Positions 21,649 to 30,294 are shown, numbered from the stretch's first letter. The stretch is 31,556 nt of DNA from JAQVEM01 sp964595565 (GCA_964595565.1 CAZQQX010000023.1:1-31556); one strand, 5' to 3'. Notes: generated from the sequence alone by a model not told the origin. Numbers and translations are program-made.

Positions 21649-23490
21649 TCAATCTCTTTTTCTATCTCCCAGAAGGATAATATCCTTTAAATCTTTCTTA
21701 TCCTTTGCTTCCAGCCATCTTTTCTCAAAATCCTCTTCGGCAATAATCTGGGATATAAAAGTATGGGTGCGGAGTATCATATTCCTTTTGTCCCTTGTGG
21801 CTATAATAAAAAAGGCAGCAATAATTTTAGATTTAGAATGGGGAAACATTATGCCATTTTTGCATCGTGCCATTATAATATTAAAATAACCCCTTTCATC
21901 AATAATGATATTGGGTACAGCAATTTTATCTGTAATAAGGGTGCTGCTTTCCCTCTCTCTGCGGGCAAATTTACGGTAAAAATATCCCGGGCCCATATCC
22001 AGCTCCCCGGAAAGTCTTTTTGAAATCTTTTTAAAAAGAATTTCTATATCCGTGGATTCTTTAATATCCAGGACAGTGCATCTTTCAATCACTCTGTGAA
22101 AATCATCTTTTACTATATTGTCTCTTTCATAAACTATTTCTTTTAGCTCATCCTCCAGGCCCCTGTCCGTAAATTTTCTGGATGACGATGTAACACCATC
22201 AATTATATAAAGAAGGGCATATTCTTTTCCTCTGGTTCTCTTCCTTCCATAAAAAAGGTAAATGCACACCCCAATAACAATCAGCATAGCGCTTAATATC
22301 ATTACGTTTCTGCCTATTTCTATGATTATAAAAATAAATCCCAGTATCCCTATTATCTGTATCCAGGGGAAAAGCGGGGTTTTAAAACCGGGCTTATAAT
22401 TTTGAAGCCTGCTGGTTCTAAGTACAATAACGGATAAAATGGACAGCATGTAGGTTAGAATTACAATAGTTGAAGCAATTTTTATGAGAATATCAAGCTC
22501 CAGAAATAAAAAAACAATTATAAATAGACCGGTAACGATAATAGAAACATAAGGCGTATTAAATTTTTTATGCAGCCTGTTAAAAAAATCCGGATACAGC
22601 TTATCCCTGCTGAGCGCAAAGGGATACCTTGAAGCGGACATAATTCCGGCATTTGCCGTTGAAACAAATGCCAGTATAGCCGCTATGCTTAAAAGAATCA
22701 GCCCCGGAATCCCCATAGAAACATTTGCGCCATCCGATATGGGAGTAAGTGAGTGATCAAGATCTTCAGCTTTTACAATTCCCACAGTAGTAAAAACAAC
22801 CATGCCATAAAGTATAGTGGTGACTATAAGGGACAGCAGTAAACCGACAGGTATTGTCCTGCAGGGGTCCTTTACTTCTTCTGAAATACTGGCAACTTTT
22901 AGCAGCCCTCCATAGGCAACGAATACAAATCCGGTAGTAGAAAAAACAGAAAACAATCCATGAGGAGCAAAGGGTTCAAACCGGTTTACATTAATATGTG
23001 GAAGGCTCCATGCAACATAAACAAAAAGAATACCCAGCAATACAGTTACCAGAATTATCTGGGTTATACTGGCCTCCTTTACCCCGATAAAATTAAGGAA
23101 AACAAAAACAATGCACAAAAAAATTGCAACTATATGTATGTTAAGATCAATAATCAATCTTACAAAAGCCGCCATACCCACCAGAGCAAAAGCACTTTTA
23201 AGAGATAGTGAAAACCAGCTCAGCATCCCGGCAACCGTACCAATGGCAGGCCCCAGGCCTCTGGTTATAAAAAAATAATCTCCGCCGGCTTTAGGCATTG
23301 CAGTTGATAGTTCTGAAATGCTCAATACTCCTATAAGAGCCAGAAGGCCGGCTAAAAAATATGATACTACCACCGCTGGGCCGGCTCTTGCATGGGCAAG
23401 GCCCGGTAATATAAATAGTCCAGAACTGATCATCGCACCGGTGGATATACAGAAGACATCAATAAGCCTGAGCTCTTTTTTTAATTTCAT
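21649..23490 (-). CDS. APC-family amino acid transporter with C-terminal EIIA-like domain
   Basis: A 613-residue transporter. Residues 1-415 are an APC-superfamily permease with about twelve helices; STGAMISSGLFILPG (16-30) is the substrate-binding unwound TM1. Residues about 475-613 resemble a PTS EIIA type-2 (fructose/nitrogen type) domain, including RESSTLITDKIAVP and a WLEAKDKKDLKDIILL end. In true EIIA domains the residue after that Pro is the phosphorylated His; here residue 527 is Asn (codon AAT at 21912-21910, one base from CAT). The domain is therefore probably regulatory without phosphorylation. Substrate is probably an amino acid or amine. A promoter with a palindrome lies just upstream. 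Confidence 0.9.
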   Translation of the reverse strand: MKLKKELRLIDVFCISTGAMISSGLFILPGLAHARAGPAVVVSYFLAGLLALIGVLSISELSTAMPKAGGDYFFITRGLGPAIGTVAGMLSWFSLSLKSAFALVGMAAFVRLIIDLNIHIVAIFLCIVFVFLNFIGVKEASITQIILVTVLLGILFVYVAWSLPHINVNRFEPFAPHGLFSVFSTTGFVFVAYGGLLKVASISEEVKDPCRTIPVGLLLSLIVTTILYGMVVFTTVGIVKAEDLDHSLTPISDGANVSMGIPGLILLSIAAILAFVSTANAGIMSASRYPFALSRDKLYPDFFNRLHKKFNTPYVSIIVTGLFIIVFLFLELDILIKIASTIVILTYMLSILSVIVLRTSRLQNYKPGFKTPLFPWIQIIGILGFIFIIIEIGRNVMILSAMLIVIGVCIYLFYGRKRTRGKEYALLYIIDGVTSSSRKFTDRGLEDELKEIVYERDNIVKDDFHRVIERCTVLDIKESTDIEILFKKISKRLSGELDMGPGYFYRKFARRERESSTLITDKIAVPNIIIDERGYFNIIMARCKNGIMFPHSKSKIIAAFFIIATRDKRNMILRTHTFISQIIAEEDFEKRWLEAKDKKDLKDIILLGDRKRD

Positions 23491-23517
23491 AAATTCTTAA
23501 AAAATGTTAGGAAGTTT

Positions 23518-23545
23518 ATTATAACAGACTATATAGTCAGGCCAA
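23518..23545 (-). promoter_or_regulatory. Promoter of the APC transporter gene with palindromic operator in the spacer
   Basis: On the minus strand TTGGCC (23545-23540) and TATAAT (23523-23518) are 16 bp apart. A perfect 12-bp palindrome, GACTATATAGTC (23527-23538), fills most of the spacer, a common repressor site position. The predicted start of transcription is about 20 bases before the start codon. Confidence 0.45.
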
Positions 23546-23696
23546 ACTATTTTATAAAATTATAAAAACCCGTATTTTACTTCCAGAAGCACCTTTTATA
23601 CCTTAAAGGAGTCATTATGATTATTTTAATATTAACGTAATTTTAATACTTCTGTATAAAAGCCGGCATAAAATTTTAGATTCAAGTAGATACCTG

Positions 23697-24266
23697 TTAC
23701 TCAAAACGTACAGGGATTATAATTTCATCATCATACTCGCGAATATCAGAAGGATTATTCTTTTCCAGGACCAGAAACCCTGTATCAGTCTCCGGTTTTT
23801 CAAATTCAATCTCCGACTGAAACGGAACAAAATCTTCAGTCATCCACTCATCAAGAGCCCGGGCATAATAAACGGTGATTTCTTCCCCATTTCCATCCAG
23901 AAGCCTGACAGGAAAGTTTGCCTCAAAAAACCAGGTTCCTCTTGCCTCTCCGGTTATTACCAGAGGACTGGATATAACCTGGTTTGGCAGAGGGCTGTCA
24001 ACTATTATGTCTTTTTCCTCTTCCGGCTCCTCTAAAACCTGCGGAGTTTCTTTTTCTTCCTCTTCACCTTCATTTTCTATAATCTGGCTGGATTCTGGAT
24101 CACCTTCCACTGTTCCAGGCTCTTCAGTAACCTTATCTATAGTCTCTTCTGTTTCTATCTCCCCCGGTCCTTCATCTTCAGGCAAAAAAAGCCTGCAGGA
24201 ATTTAGAGAAAAGCTAAAAACCAGCAGTATGACCATAAAGAAAAATATTGTATGTTTTATTTTCAT
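23697..24266 (-). CDS. Lipoprotein with Gmad2 immunoglobulin-like domain
   Basis: A 189-residue exported lipoprotein. The signal peptide ends in the lipobox SLNSC (Cys24), followed by an acidic Glu/Thr/Pro-rich linker of about 65 residues and a C-terminal Gmad2 domain, the Ig-like domain first described in spore germination proteins. Recognisable Gmad2 features are the start IIVDSPLPNQVISSPLVITG, the GTWFFEANFPVRLLD strand pair and the closing LVLEKNNPSD segment. The start is placed at the ATG at 24266 because AGAAGG lies six bases upstream; a longer frame to 24383 would put 39 extra residues in front of the signal peptide. It is a surface protein of unknown partner. Spore formation cannot be inferred from it. 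Confidence 0.85.
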   Translation of the reverse strand: MKIKHTIFFFMVILLVFSFSLNSCRLFLPEDEGPGEIETEETIDKVTEEPGTVEGDPESSQIIENEGEEEEKETPQVLEEPEEEKDIIVDSPLPNQVISSPLVITGEARGTWFFEANFPVRLLDGNGEEITVYYARALDEWMTEDFVPFQSEIEFEKPETDTGFLVLEKNNPSDIREYDDEIIIPVRFE

Positions 24267-24406
24267 CTTCATCCTTCTTTTATTATTTTGCACAGTCGCT
24301 AATTGCTGTAAAAGGCCGGTAAAAAAGACATTTATATTAATTCTAATATCGCTCTTATGCGGATTACTACAAAATATTTTCAATGAAAAGAATTAAAGAT
24401 ACTCTG

Positions 24407-24955
24407 TTAGCTCTGGTAATTTTCCAGTAAGACAGCCCGGGTTTTCTTTTTTTTATAATTATTATAACTTAAAAATAGTCTATTATCATCGGTTATAAAT
24501 ATTCCGCTAAAATACTCTGCAGTTGCCAGGAATATACCGTCATAAATACTTTCTTTAATATCAATTGCTATTTTAACCGCGCTCTTTAAAATCTCTCCAT
24601 CAATGTAAAATATTATACCCATCTTATACAATCTATCAATTATATCCAGCTGTTCACTCCTGTATATTTTAATTTTATTTTTTAAAACATTAGCCAGTTC
24701 AAATACAGATAATCCAGGCACTATTATTTTGATTTTATTTTCCATGTACCCTTTTAAAATAATATCTGCCCTTTCCATATTTTTTTCATTACCCTTAAAA
24801 AACCATTTGACAATAACTGAAGTGTCCAGTATCAATAATTCCCCTTTATTAAAGGAATTTATGGAGCTTTCAGAAACTAAAAAAGCTTTTTTACCTAATT
24901 GTTCTCCATTTTCCTTACAGCCCATTTTATCCCCGCTAACCTCTCCACCTTTCAT
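24407..24955 (-). CDS. vapC: VapC-type PIN-domain ribonuclease toxin
   Basis: A PIN-domain endoribonuclease, the toxin of a type II toxin-antitoxin pair. The acidic active site is complete: Asp44 in LILDTSVIVKWF, Glu86 in LSVFELANVL, Asp139 in YDGIFLATAE and Asp156 in FITDDNRL. From the ATG at 24955 it overlaps the antitoxin gene by 20 bp and is 182 residues, with about 40 residues before the usual VapC beginning. A TTG at 24835, preceded by AAAGGGG at a five-base distance, would give a 142-residue protein starting at the usual ILDTS position and may be the true start. Residues 1-40 show no domain features. Family call is secure. Confidence 0.9.
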   Translation of the reverse strand: MKGGEVSGDKMGCKENGEQLGKKAFLVSESSINSFNKGELLILDTSVIVKWFFKGNEKNMERADIILKGYMENKIKIIVPGLSVFELANVLKNKIKIYRSEQLDIIDRLYKMGIIFYIDGEILKSAVKIAIDIKESIYDGIFLATAEYFSGIFITDDNRLFLSYNNYKKKKTRAVLLENYQS

Positions 24956-25202
24956 TTCTTAATTTTTTTATGTCACCGGTGGAATCCCAGCCTTCAAGCT
25001 CCTTTCCAGTTTTACCTCTTATTTTTAATATATCTTTAATGGCTTCTTTTTTTCTTCCTTCGAGAATTTTACTATCCAGTTCATCAAAATAGCTATTTAC
25101 TGCTTCTCTTATTAATCCTGACCTTGTGGACTTTATTAAGTTTTTGTATCTATCCAATTTTTCTAATGTATCATCAGGAATGGATATATTTATCCTGGGC
25201 AT
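24936..25202 (-). CDS. vapB: Ribbon-helix-helix antitoxin (VapB/CopG type)
   Basis: An 88-residue DNA-binding antitoxin. PRINISIPDDTLEKLDRY forms the N-terminal strand and first helix of a ribbon-helix-helix domain (residues 2-45), and the SGLIREAVNSYFDEL segment is the second helix. The C-terminal half, charged and Trp-containing, should wrap around the PIN-domain toxin encoded immediately downstream. AAGGAGAT lies eight bases before the ATG at 25202. Such pairs repress their own promoter; a TATAAT on the minus strand about 50 bases upstream has only a weak -35. Confidence 0.9.
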   Translation of the reverse strand: MPRINISIPDDTLEKLDRYKNLIKSTRSGLIREAVNSYFDELDSKILEGRKKEAIKDILKIRGKTGKELEGWDSTGDIKKLRNERWRG

Positions 25203-25449
25203 CTTTTATCTCCTTACAATTACTTTTAAATTCTTAAACTTCTATTTTATCATTATACTACACATAATTAATAAGTAAATAAGATATGTAATATTACTAC
25301 GCAATGATAATAGTAAAAAACCACTTTTAAAATAGATAAAATTTATTTGGGAATGACTTCTTTCTATATGCTTCATTAATACCCAATCCGTACAATAATG
25401 AAGAGCAATTATTTAAATAAGTAAATTCCGCTAATAAGAAAAATAAAAA
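25203..25449. other. AT-rich spacer upstream of vapB
   Basis: Contains the probable vapBC promoter (minus-strand TATAAT near 25250) and the region after the ABC-2 permease gene. No gene or clear terminator is seen. Confidence 0.35.
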
Positions 25450-26238
25450 TTAAACCGGTAAATTCCTGCGGTTAAAAACAGCAATCGCACTGCCATAAAG
25501 GATAGCAGCAATTAAAACAAGTATAATCATCGCTAAGACGGTAAAAGGCTCCCGATTAATGATATCGGCGGGCCTGTAGAGAGCAAACAGAGAGAAGTTA
25601 ACAATCCATTCATAATCAGGATTTACATTTGACAGCATATTTATTACAAAAAACAGTACCGGGATGCCTCCTCCCAGGGCAAGTGAATATTTCGTTTCAT
25701 TGAATATACAGGAGGAAAGAAAAGATATCCCGCTTATAGAATAAAATACACACAGGGCACCAAGATTCAGCAATAAAAACCCCTTAATGTCAAGCTCCCC
25801 CGGAAACATCGCTTCACTCATGCCAATTCCAATCGCAGCTATAACACCGAAAATTACAGTTACTGAAACAAGCATATAGACTGCCTGGGTGGTAATAATC
25901 TTAAGCCGCGTATTAGGGGTTGATAGCAGGTAAGCCATTGAGCCTCTGTCAACATATTTTGCAACCAGTGCATTTGCTACTATAATACAATAAATCATCG
26001 GAAACATAATGATAAGAAAACAATAATAGTAGCTGGCAATAAATCCTGTCAGTCCGGTAAAAACTTCGGAATATCCCATAGCATTTGCCAGACCTTCCGG
26101 AAGCAGTTCAATCATTTCATTAATTTCAAAGTCATACATGGAGATAATTATAGCCATATACATAACCATCACCAGTAAAATAATTACCCCTGTTACCCAG
26201 TTTGCCCTGGCTGTGGTTTTAAAAAGCGTAAAACTCAT
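25450..26238 (-). CDS. ABC-2 type transporter permease
   Basis: A 262-residue inner-membrane permease with six hydrophobic helices and a short cytoplasmic N-terminus, of the ABC-2 exporter class. The large second loop (MGYSEVFTGLTGF) and the YLLSTPNTRLKIITTQ segment, comparable to the LLATPL loop of other ABC-2 permeases, fit the class. The start at 26238 follows GAGAGG at seven bases. An alternative ATG at 26253 overlaps the stop of the ATPase gene as ATGA and would add five residues. It pairs with the ATPase upstream. Substrate is unknown; exporters of this size often move lipids, peptides or drugs. Confidence 0.87.
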   Translation of the reverse strand: MSFTLFKTTARANWVTGVIILLVMVMYMAIIISMYDFEINEMIELLPEGLANAMGYSEVFTGLTGFIASYYYCFLIIMFPMIYCIIVANALVAKYVDRGSMAYLLSTPNTRLKIITTQAVYMLVSVTVIFGVIAAIGIGMSEAMFPGELDIKGFLLLNLGALCVFYSISGISFLSSCIFNETKYSLALGGGIPVLFFVINMLSNVNPDYEWIVNFSLFALYRPADIINREPFTVLAMIILVLIAAILYGSAIAVFNRRNLPV

Positions 26239-26249
26239 TCTTTCGCCTC

Positions 26250-27128
26250 TCATTTTCCGTAATATTTCAAAAATACCTGTTCCAGACCCTGCGCCTTTAT
26301 ACCAAGCCCTCGTACCCTGCATTTACCAAGACCCGCAATAAAACTATCAAAATTATCTCTTACTATCACATCAACATGATTGCCCGAAACACTCTCAATT
26401 TCCAGACCGCTTTCTTTTAGTTTTCTTACATCTTCATCCGTAGCAACAGTTACCGAAATTACTTTCCGCCGTGCTGCTTTAAGCGAGTTTATATTCTCAA
26501 CTGCTACAAGTTTACCCTCTCTTATGATACCTGCCCTATCACATGTGCGTTCGATTTCATCAAAACTATGGGAGGACATAAATATAGTCTTTCCCCTGCT
26601 TTTTTCTTCCAGGATTAATTCTATAAACCTGTTACGCATTAAAGGGTCCAGCCCTATAGTTGGTTCATCCATTAAATAGACGTCAGGGTCATGCATAAAA
26701 GCTGTAACAATAGCAAGTTTCTGCTTCATTCCCTTAGACATCCTCCGTATTTTGCCTGAAGCATCCAGCTCCAGCCGGGATATAAGTGACTCAATTCGTG
26801 ATCGGTCTTTTAAACCCCTCATTGCCGCCATGAAATAAAGAAAACTCATTCCTGTCATATCATCAAAAAAAGAAACTTCTCCCGGTATATAACCAAGATT
26901 TTTTTGAATTATGGCTGCCTGCTTCCTGTAGTCCAGCCCCCCTATACTGCAGCTCCCTTTATCTGCATTTAAAAATCCCAACATAACCCGTATAGTTGTA
27001 GTCTTGCCAGCCGCATTAGGGCCAAGATATCCGAATGCCTCACCCTCATTGACTTCAAATGATAGGTCAAAGACACCTTTCCCGTTGCTGTAAACTTTGG
27101 TAAGATTTTTAATTATAATGATGGACAT
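26250..27128 (-). CDS. ABC transporter ATP-binding protein (ABC-2 exporter)
   Basis: A 292-residue ATPase driving the permease encoded downstream. Walker A is GPNAAGKTT (36-44), where the usual Gly-Ala is Ala-Ala but the essential Gly-Lys-Thr is intact. The signature is MSKGMKQK (130-137), Walker B YLMDEPTIGLDP (151-162), and the switch His is in SSHSFDEIE. The C-terminal 70 residues form the extra domain seen in exporter ATPases. Its stop overlaps the possible upstream start of the permease, indicating coupling. It is divergent from the AbrB regulator and the second ABC-2 system. Confidence 0.95.
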   Translation of the reverse strand: MSIIIIKNLTKVYSNGKGVFDLSFEVNEGEAFGYLGPNAAGKTTTIRVMLGFLNADKGSCSIGGLDYRKQAAIIQKNLGYIPGEVSFFDDMTGMSFLYFMAAMRGLKDRSRIESLISRLELDASGKIRRMSKGMKQKLAIVTAFMHDPDVYLMDEPTIGLDPLMRNRFIELILEEKSRGKTIFMSSHSFDEIERTCDRAGIIREGKLVAVENINSLKAARRKVISVTVATDEDVRKLKESGLEIESVSGNHVDVIVRDNFDSFIAGLGKCRVRGLGIKAQGLEQVFLKYYGK

Positions 27129-27314
27129 ATACTTACAATCTAATTATCCAATTCATTTATATTACTTAAATTCTAATTTTAGGAATTATTGATTTTCATG
27201 TCAAACATTCTGACATTCTTTCCTAACATAGGATAAAAAAATTAAATACTCTATAACACACTTTCTCTATAGTAATCCGGACTGCTAACATTTAATAGAA
27301 AAATATTAGCAATA

Positions 27315-27370
27315 TTGACAATAGATCAACCATTCGGTATGATTTATCTTGTAAATAAGATTTATCTTAT
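27315..27370 (+). promoter_or_regulatory. Strong promoter with operator-like repeats before the AbrB gene
   Basis: TTGACA (27315-27320) and TATGAT (27338-27343) are 17 bp apart. Downstream GATTTATCTT occurs twice, 18 bp apart (27341-27350 and 27359-27368), and ATAAGA-TTTA-TCTTAT (27355-27370) is a perfect interrupted palindrome at the transcription start. This fits autoregulation by the AbrB-type protein. The rest of 27129-27314 holds no visible gene. Confidence 0.65.
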
Positions 27371-27396
27371 AGATTAAACTTCGGAAAGGAACTGTC

Positions 27397-27660
27397 ATGA
27401 AAGCACCTGAAGGTAAAAAATTTTATGGTTCGATAACTGTAAGTGAGCGTGGACAGATAGTAATACCTGTGGCTGCCAGAAAGGATTTTAATATTAATAC
27501 CGGTGATAAGCTGCTTGTCTTTGGGGATATAGAAAGAGGACTTGGAATAGCCACTTTCGATATTATACAGAATACAATTCAGGGCACTGTGGACCTATTT
27601 AGTGAAATAAAGCCGATAATAAAAAATAAAGAAAATAAAAAACATTCAGAGAAAAAATAA
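27397..27660 (+). CDS. AbrB/SpoVT-type DNA-binding protein
   Basis: An 87-residue transcription factor with one swapped-hairpin domain at residues 8-52: GSITVSERGQIVIPVAARKDFNI followed by TGDKLLVFGD is the classic AbrB/MazE/SpoVT motif. The C-terminal part is charged and probably helical. AAAGGAA precedes the ATG at 27397. It is the first gene before an ATPase and two ABC-2 permeases on the same strand, with a 43-bp gap, and such regulators often accompany ABC-2 exporters. It probably controls its own operon and perhaps the divergent exporter. Antitoxin function is unlikely because no toxin follows. Confidence 0.92.
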   Translation: MKAPEGKKFYGSITVSERGQIVIPVAARKDFNINTGDKLLVFGDIERGLGIATFDIIQNTIQGTVDLFSEIKPIIKNKENKKHSEKK

Positions 27661-27703
27661 TAATAAAACTAATATTTAATCAATAAAAAATAAGGACACT
27701 AAA

Positions 27704-28630
27704 ATGCAATCTGTAATAAGTATAAAAAATGTCACCAAATCACTTGATGGCCGGGAAATCCTGAAAGATATAAGTTTCTCCGTAGAAAAAAGCGACATCT
27801 TCGGTTACCTCGGTCCCAATGGTGCAGGAAAAACAACCACCATAAGGATACTTTTAGGACTTTTTCAGGCTGACTCTGGCAATATAGAGGTTCTTGGTAA
27901 AAATATCAATTTAAGCGAAACAAGAAGGAAGATAGGATTCGTGCTTGATGCCGATGGTCTCTACGACAATATGACGGCAGAGGATAACCTTTTATTCTAT
28001 ACCATGATTTATGGTGTAACAGAAGCTAAAGAAAGGATAAAAAAGCTTCTTAAAACAGTAAATCTCAGTGACAGGGCCGGTGACATGGTAAAAAACTATT
28101 CAAGAGGAATGAGACAGCGGCTGGCTCTGGCCAGGTCAATGGTCCACGACCCGGAAGTTCTTATCCTTGATGAGCCCACCGCAGGAGTTGACCCATCAGG
28201 GCAAATAGAAATAAGGCAGATAATGATAGACATTGCCCGTAAGGGAAACAAGACTATTTTTCTAAGCTCCCATAATCTTGATGAAGTGCAGCGTATCTGT
28301 AACCGAATCGCCCTGATAGATAAAGGTAAAATAAAACTTTACGGTGAGCTTAAAATCCTTCGCCAGGGAATGGGAAAGGGCATTGTCGAAATTAAGATCG
28401 GCCAACCCATCACGGAATCAATTGAGTCAGAAATAAAAGGTACTACCACGCTGGGGCTACAGAGAAAAACAGATGAAACTCTTATATTCTCACCCAGAGA
28501 AGGGACCGGCATATCGGACATAATAAGCTTTCTTGGCAACCATGGGGTAAAAATTGAAGGAGCAGTAAAGAAAGAGGCATCACTTGAAGAGATATACTCT
28601 GAAATTTTAAAAGAGGCAGAGCCATCATGA
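27704..28630 (+). CDS. ABC transporter ATP-binding protein (second ABC-2 exporter)
   Basis: A 308-residue ATPase with standard motifs: Walker A GPNGAGKTT (38-46), signature YSRGMRQRL (132-140), Walker B LILDEPTAGVDP (153-164) and switch His in SSHNLDEVQ. The C-terminal region of about 90 residues is the exporter-type accessory domain. AAGGA lies nine bases before the ATG. Its end overlaps the start of the first permease by four bases (ATGA), so ATPase and permease are translationally coupled. It energises the two permeases downstream. Confidence 0.96.
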   Translation: MQSVISIKNVTKSLDGREILKDISFSVEKSDIFGYLGPNGAGKTTTIRILLGLFQADSGNIEVLGKNINLSETRRKIGFVLDADGLYDNMTAEDNLLFYTMIYGVTEAKERIKKLLKTVNLSDRAGDMVKNYSRGMRQRLALARSMVHDPEVLILDEPTAGVDPSGQIEIRQIMIDIARKGNKTIFLSSHNLDEVQRICNRIALIDKGKIKLYGELKILRQGMGKGIVEIKIGQPITESIESEIKGTTTLGLQRKTDETLIFSPREGTGISDIISFLGNHGVKIEGAVKKEASLEEIYSEILKEAEPS

Positions 28631-29382
28631 TAAATAATGGTTTAAGAGACACAGGTTTAATAATAAAGACCAGCATTAAAAACAATATCCGCTTTAAGAT
28701 CCCGCTAATTGTATATATTATTGTCACGCTTTTTTGTGTTGTAGGCGTTTCAGCAATTTTTATTATAATTTCCATTCTGCCGGAAATTAAAAAAGAAACA
28801 CCTGACATAGCTTCTCTTGAGCTGTTTTTAAGCATTATTATATACACCATATGTACTATTGGTATAGGCGTAAACTTAAACGCATTTGCCTTCCATTCAA
28901 TAACCAGGGAAAAAGCAAGCGGTAACATAGAATCCCTACTTGCCACACCGCTCAAGGCAGAAAGCATCTGGATAGCCAGAAGTATCGCTATTTTTATACC
29001 CGGACTTGTTGTTGGAGAACTTCTTACTGTACTGGCTGTGATTACAATAAACTATATTTACTTTATTCCTGAAATCGGTTTTATATTAAATCCCTGGGCA
29101 GCTGTAAGCAGTTTTATAATTGTCCCGCTTGTTTTCCTGGGGCTCAGCTTTTTATCCCATCTTATAGGGCTTACCGGCAGGGCTGCCAGTGCCAACATAA
29201 TCGTCCATATTTTTCTACCGGTTTTTGTAAATGTTATGATTAACCTTTCAATTCATAATGTTCTGGAGATCACTTCCTGGACTTTTGCTGCAGCCAATTT
29301 CGGAGTAGCTGCCGCAATTTTTATTATTTCTATATTCCTTAAGGGCCGCCTTAAAAATGAAAGGATAGTGCTTTCAGGTTAG
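28627..29382 (+). CDS. ABC-2 type transporter permease (first of a paralogous pair)
   Basis: A 251-residue permease with six hydrophobic helices. The cytoplasmic loop REKASGNIESLLATPL is the hallmark of the ABC-2 subfamily with NatB-like permeases. It overlaps the ATPase gene by four bases. The next gene is a same-length paralogue with the same loop, so the exporter is likely a heterodimer. Its stop codon overlaps the ribosome binding site of the next gene. Substrate is unknown. Confidence 0.92.
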   Translation: MINNGLRDTGLIIKTSIKNNIRFKIPLIVYIIVTLFCVVGVSAIFIIISILPEIKKETPDIASLELFLSIIIYTICTIGIGVNLNAFAFHSITREKASGNIESLLATPLKAESIWIARSIAIFIPGLVVGELLTVLAVITINYIYFIPEIGFILNPWAAVSSFIIVPLVFLGLSFLSHLIGLTGRAASANIIVHIFLPVFVNVMINLSIHNVLEITSWTFAAANFGVAAAIFIISIFLKGRLKNERIVLSG

Positions 29383-29393
29383 GAGTTGCCAAA

Positions 29394-30149
29394 TTGAGAA
29401 GAATAAATATTATCTTAAGGAGGGATTTTAGAGAACTAAGAAAAACAAACGCTTTTCTTATTATAATCATAGTATTCGCTGTTATAACCATTGCTGCAGC
29501 GCTAACCATAGGTATTCTTTTAAAACAGAGGGAATGGATATCACATCCTGCATCAAAACCCATACTTGAAATAATAATAAGTGTTACAGCTTACTTTCTG
29601 CCGGTCTTTGTTTTAATTACATTTATCTGGTCTTTTGCCAGCTTACCCCTGGTTAAAGAAAAAGTAAGCGGGGCTATCACCTCCCTGCTCGCTACCCCGC
29701 TTAAGCCAGGAGAGATACTAACAGGTAAAAGTCTTAATATTTTTCTTCCCGGGTTTGTCATTTCAACCATCTCTACTTCCATTGTCCTGCTTGCAATTAA
29801 TTTCATTGCAATAATACCAGCTACAGGGGCCTTCATATTGCCAATACCTGCACTGGTTACAGGCCTCGTTTTAAATCCCCTGCTCTTTTTAGGCCTTACC
29901 TTCTTACTTGTTCTCCTTTCACTTGCAGGCAATCCCGATATAGCAATAACTCCCTCATTTATAATTGGCTTCGGACTGATGATGGGAATTCCCCTGGGAC
30001 TGGCAACAGGGAAAATAAACCTGACTTCATGGACTTTTTCCATATGGTACCTTGCAGGGGTCATAATATTCTGGATAATAACTCTCTGTTTCCTGCCGCT
30101 TCTTACTAAAGAAAAAATCATCCTTTCAAGTAAGGGAACCCAGATGTAA
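29394..30149 (+). CDS. ABC-2 type transporter permease (second of a paralogous pair)
   Basis: A 251-residue permease, same length as its upstream neighbour and with the same loop (KEKVSGAITSLLATPL) and helix order; the two arose by tandem duplication. It begins at a TTG at 29394 with AGGAG (29381-29385) eight bases upstream; the TAG stop of the first permease overlaps that ribosome binding site, a sign of coupling. It should form the second half of the membrane channel of the exporter. Substrate unknown. Confidence 0.92.
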   Translation: MRRINIILRRDFRELRKTNAFLIIIIVFAVITIAAALTIGILLKQREWISHPASKPILEIIISVTAYFLPVFVLITFIWSFASLPLVKEKVSGAITSLLATPLKPGEILTGKSLNIFLPGFVISTISTSIVLLAINFIAIIPATGAFILPIPALVTGLVLNPLLFLGLTFLLVLLSLAGNPDIAITPSFIIGFGLMMGIPLGLATGKINLTSWTFSIWYLAGVIIFWIITLCFLPLLTKEKIILSSKGTQM

Positions 30150-30209
30150 CTTCATGCTGGAAACTTCTATTATAATAACGATAGGGCATGATTTTTTCAT
30201 AACTCCCAT

Positions 30210-30249
30210 AATTTACTTTTTAAAAAAACAACAAAATAGTAAATTTTTT
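30210..30249 (+). terminator. Candidate terminator after the ABC-2 operon
   Basis: AATTTACT (30210-30217) and AGTAAATT (30238-30245) form an 8-bp stem extendable by three A-T pairs, followed by a run of T to 30249. The stem is AT-only, so strength is doubtful. Confidence 0.4.
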
Positions 30250-30294
30250 CGTTTATATCTATGTTTATATAAAAATTTTAACCGGGAGTTAAAA

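Noticed and set aside
25203..25449. Search for a CRISPR array or tandem repeat in the vapB upstream spacer.
   Set aside because: Only AT-rich, non-repeating sequence is present.
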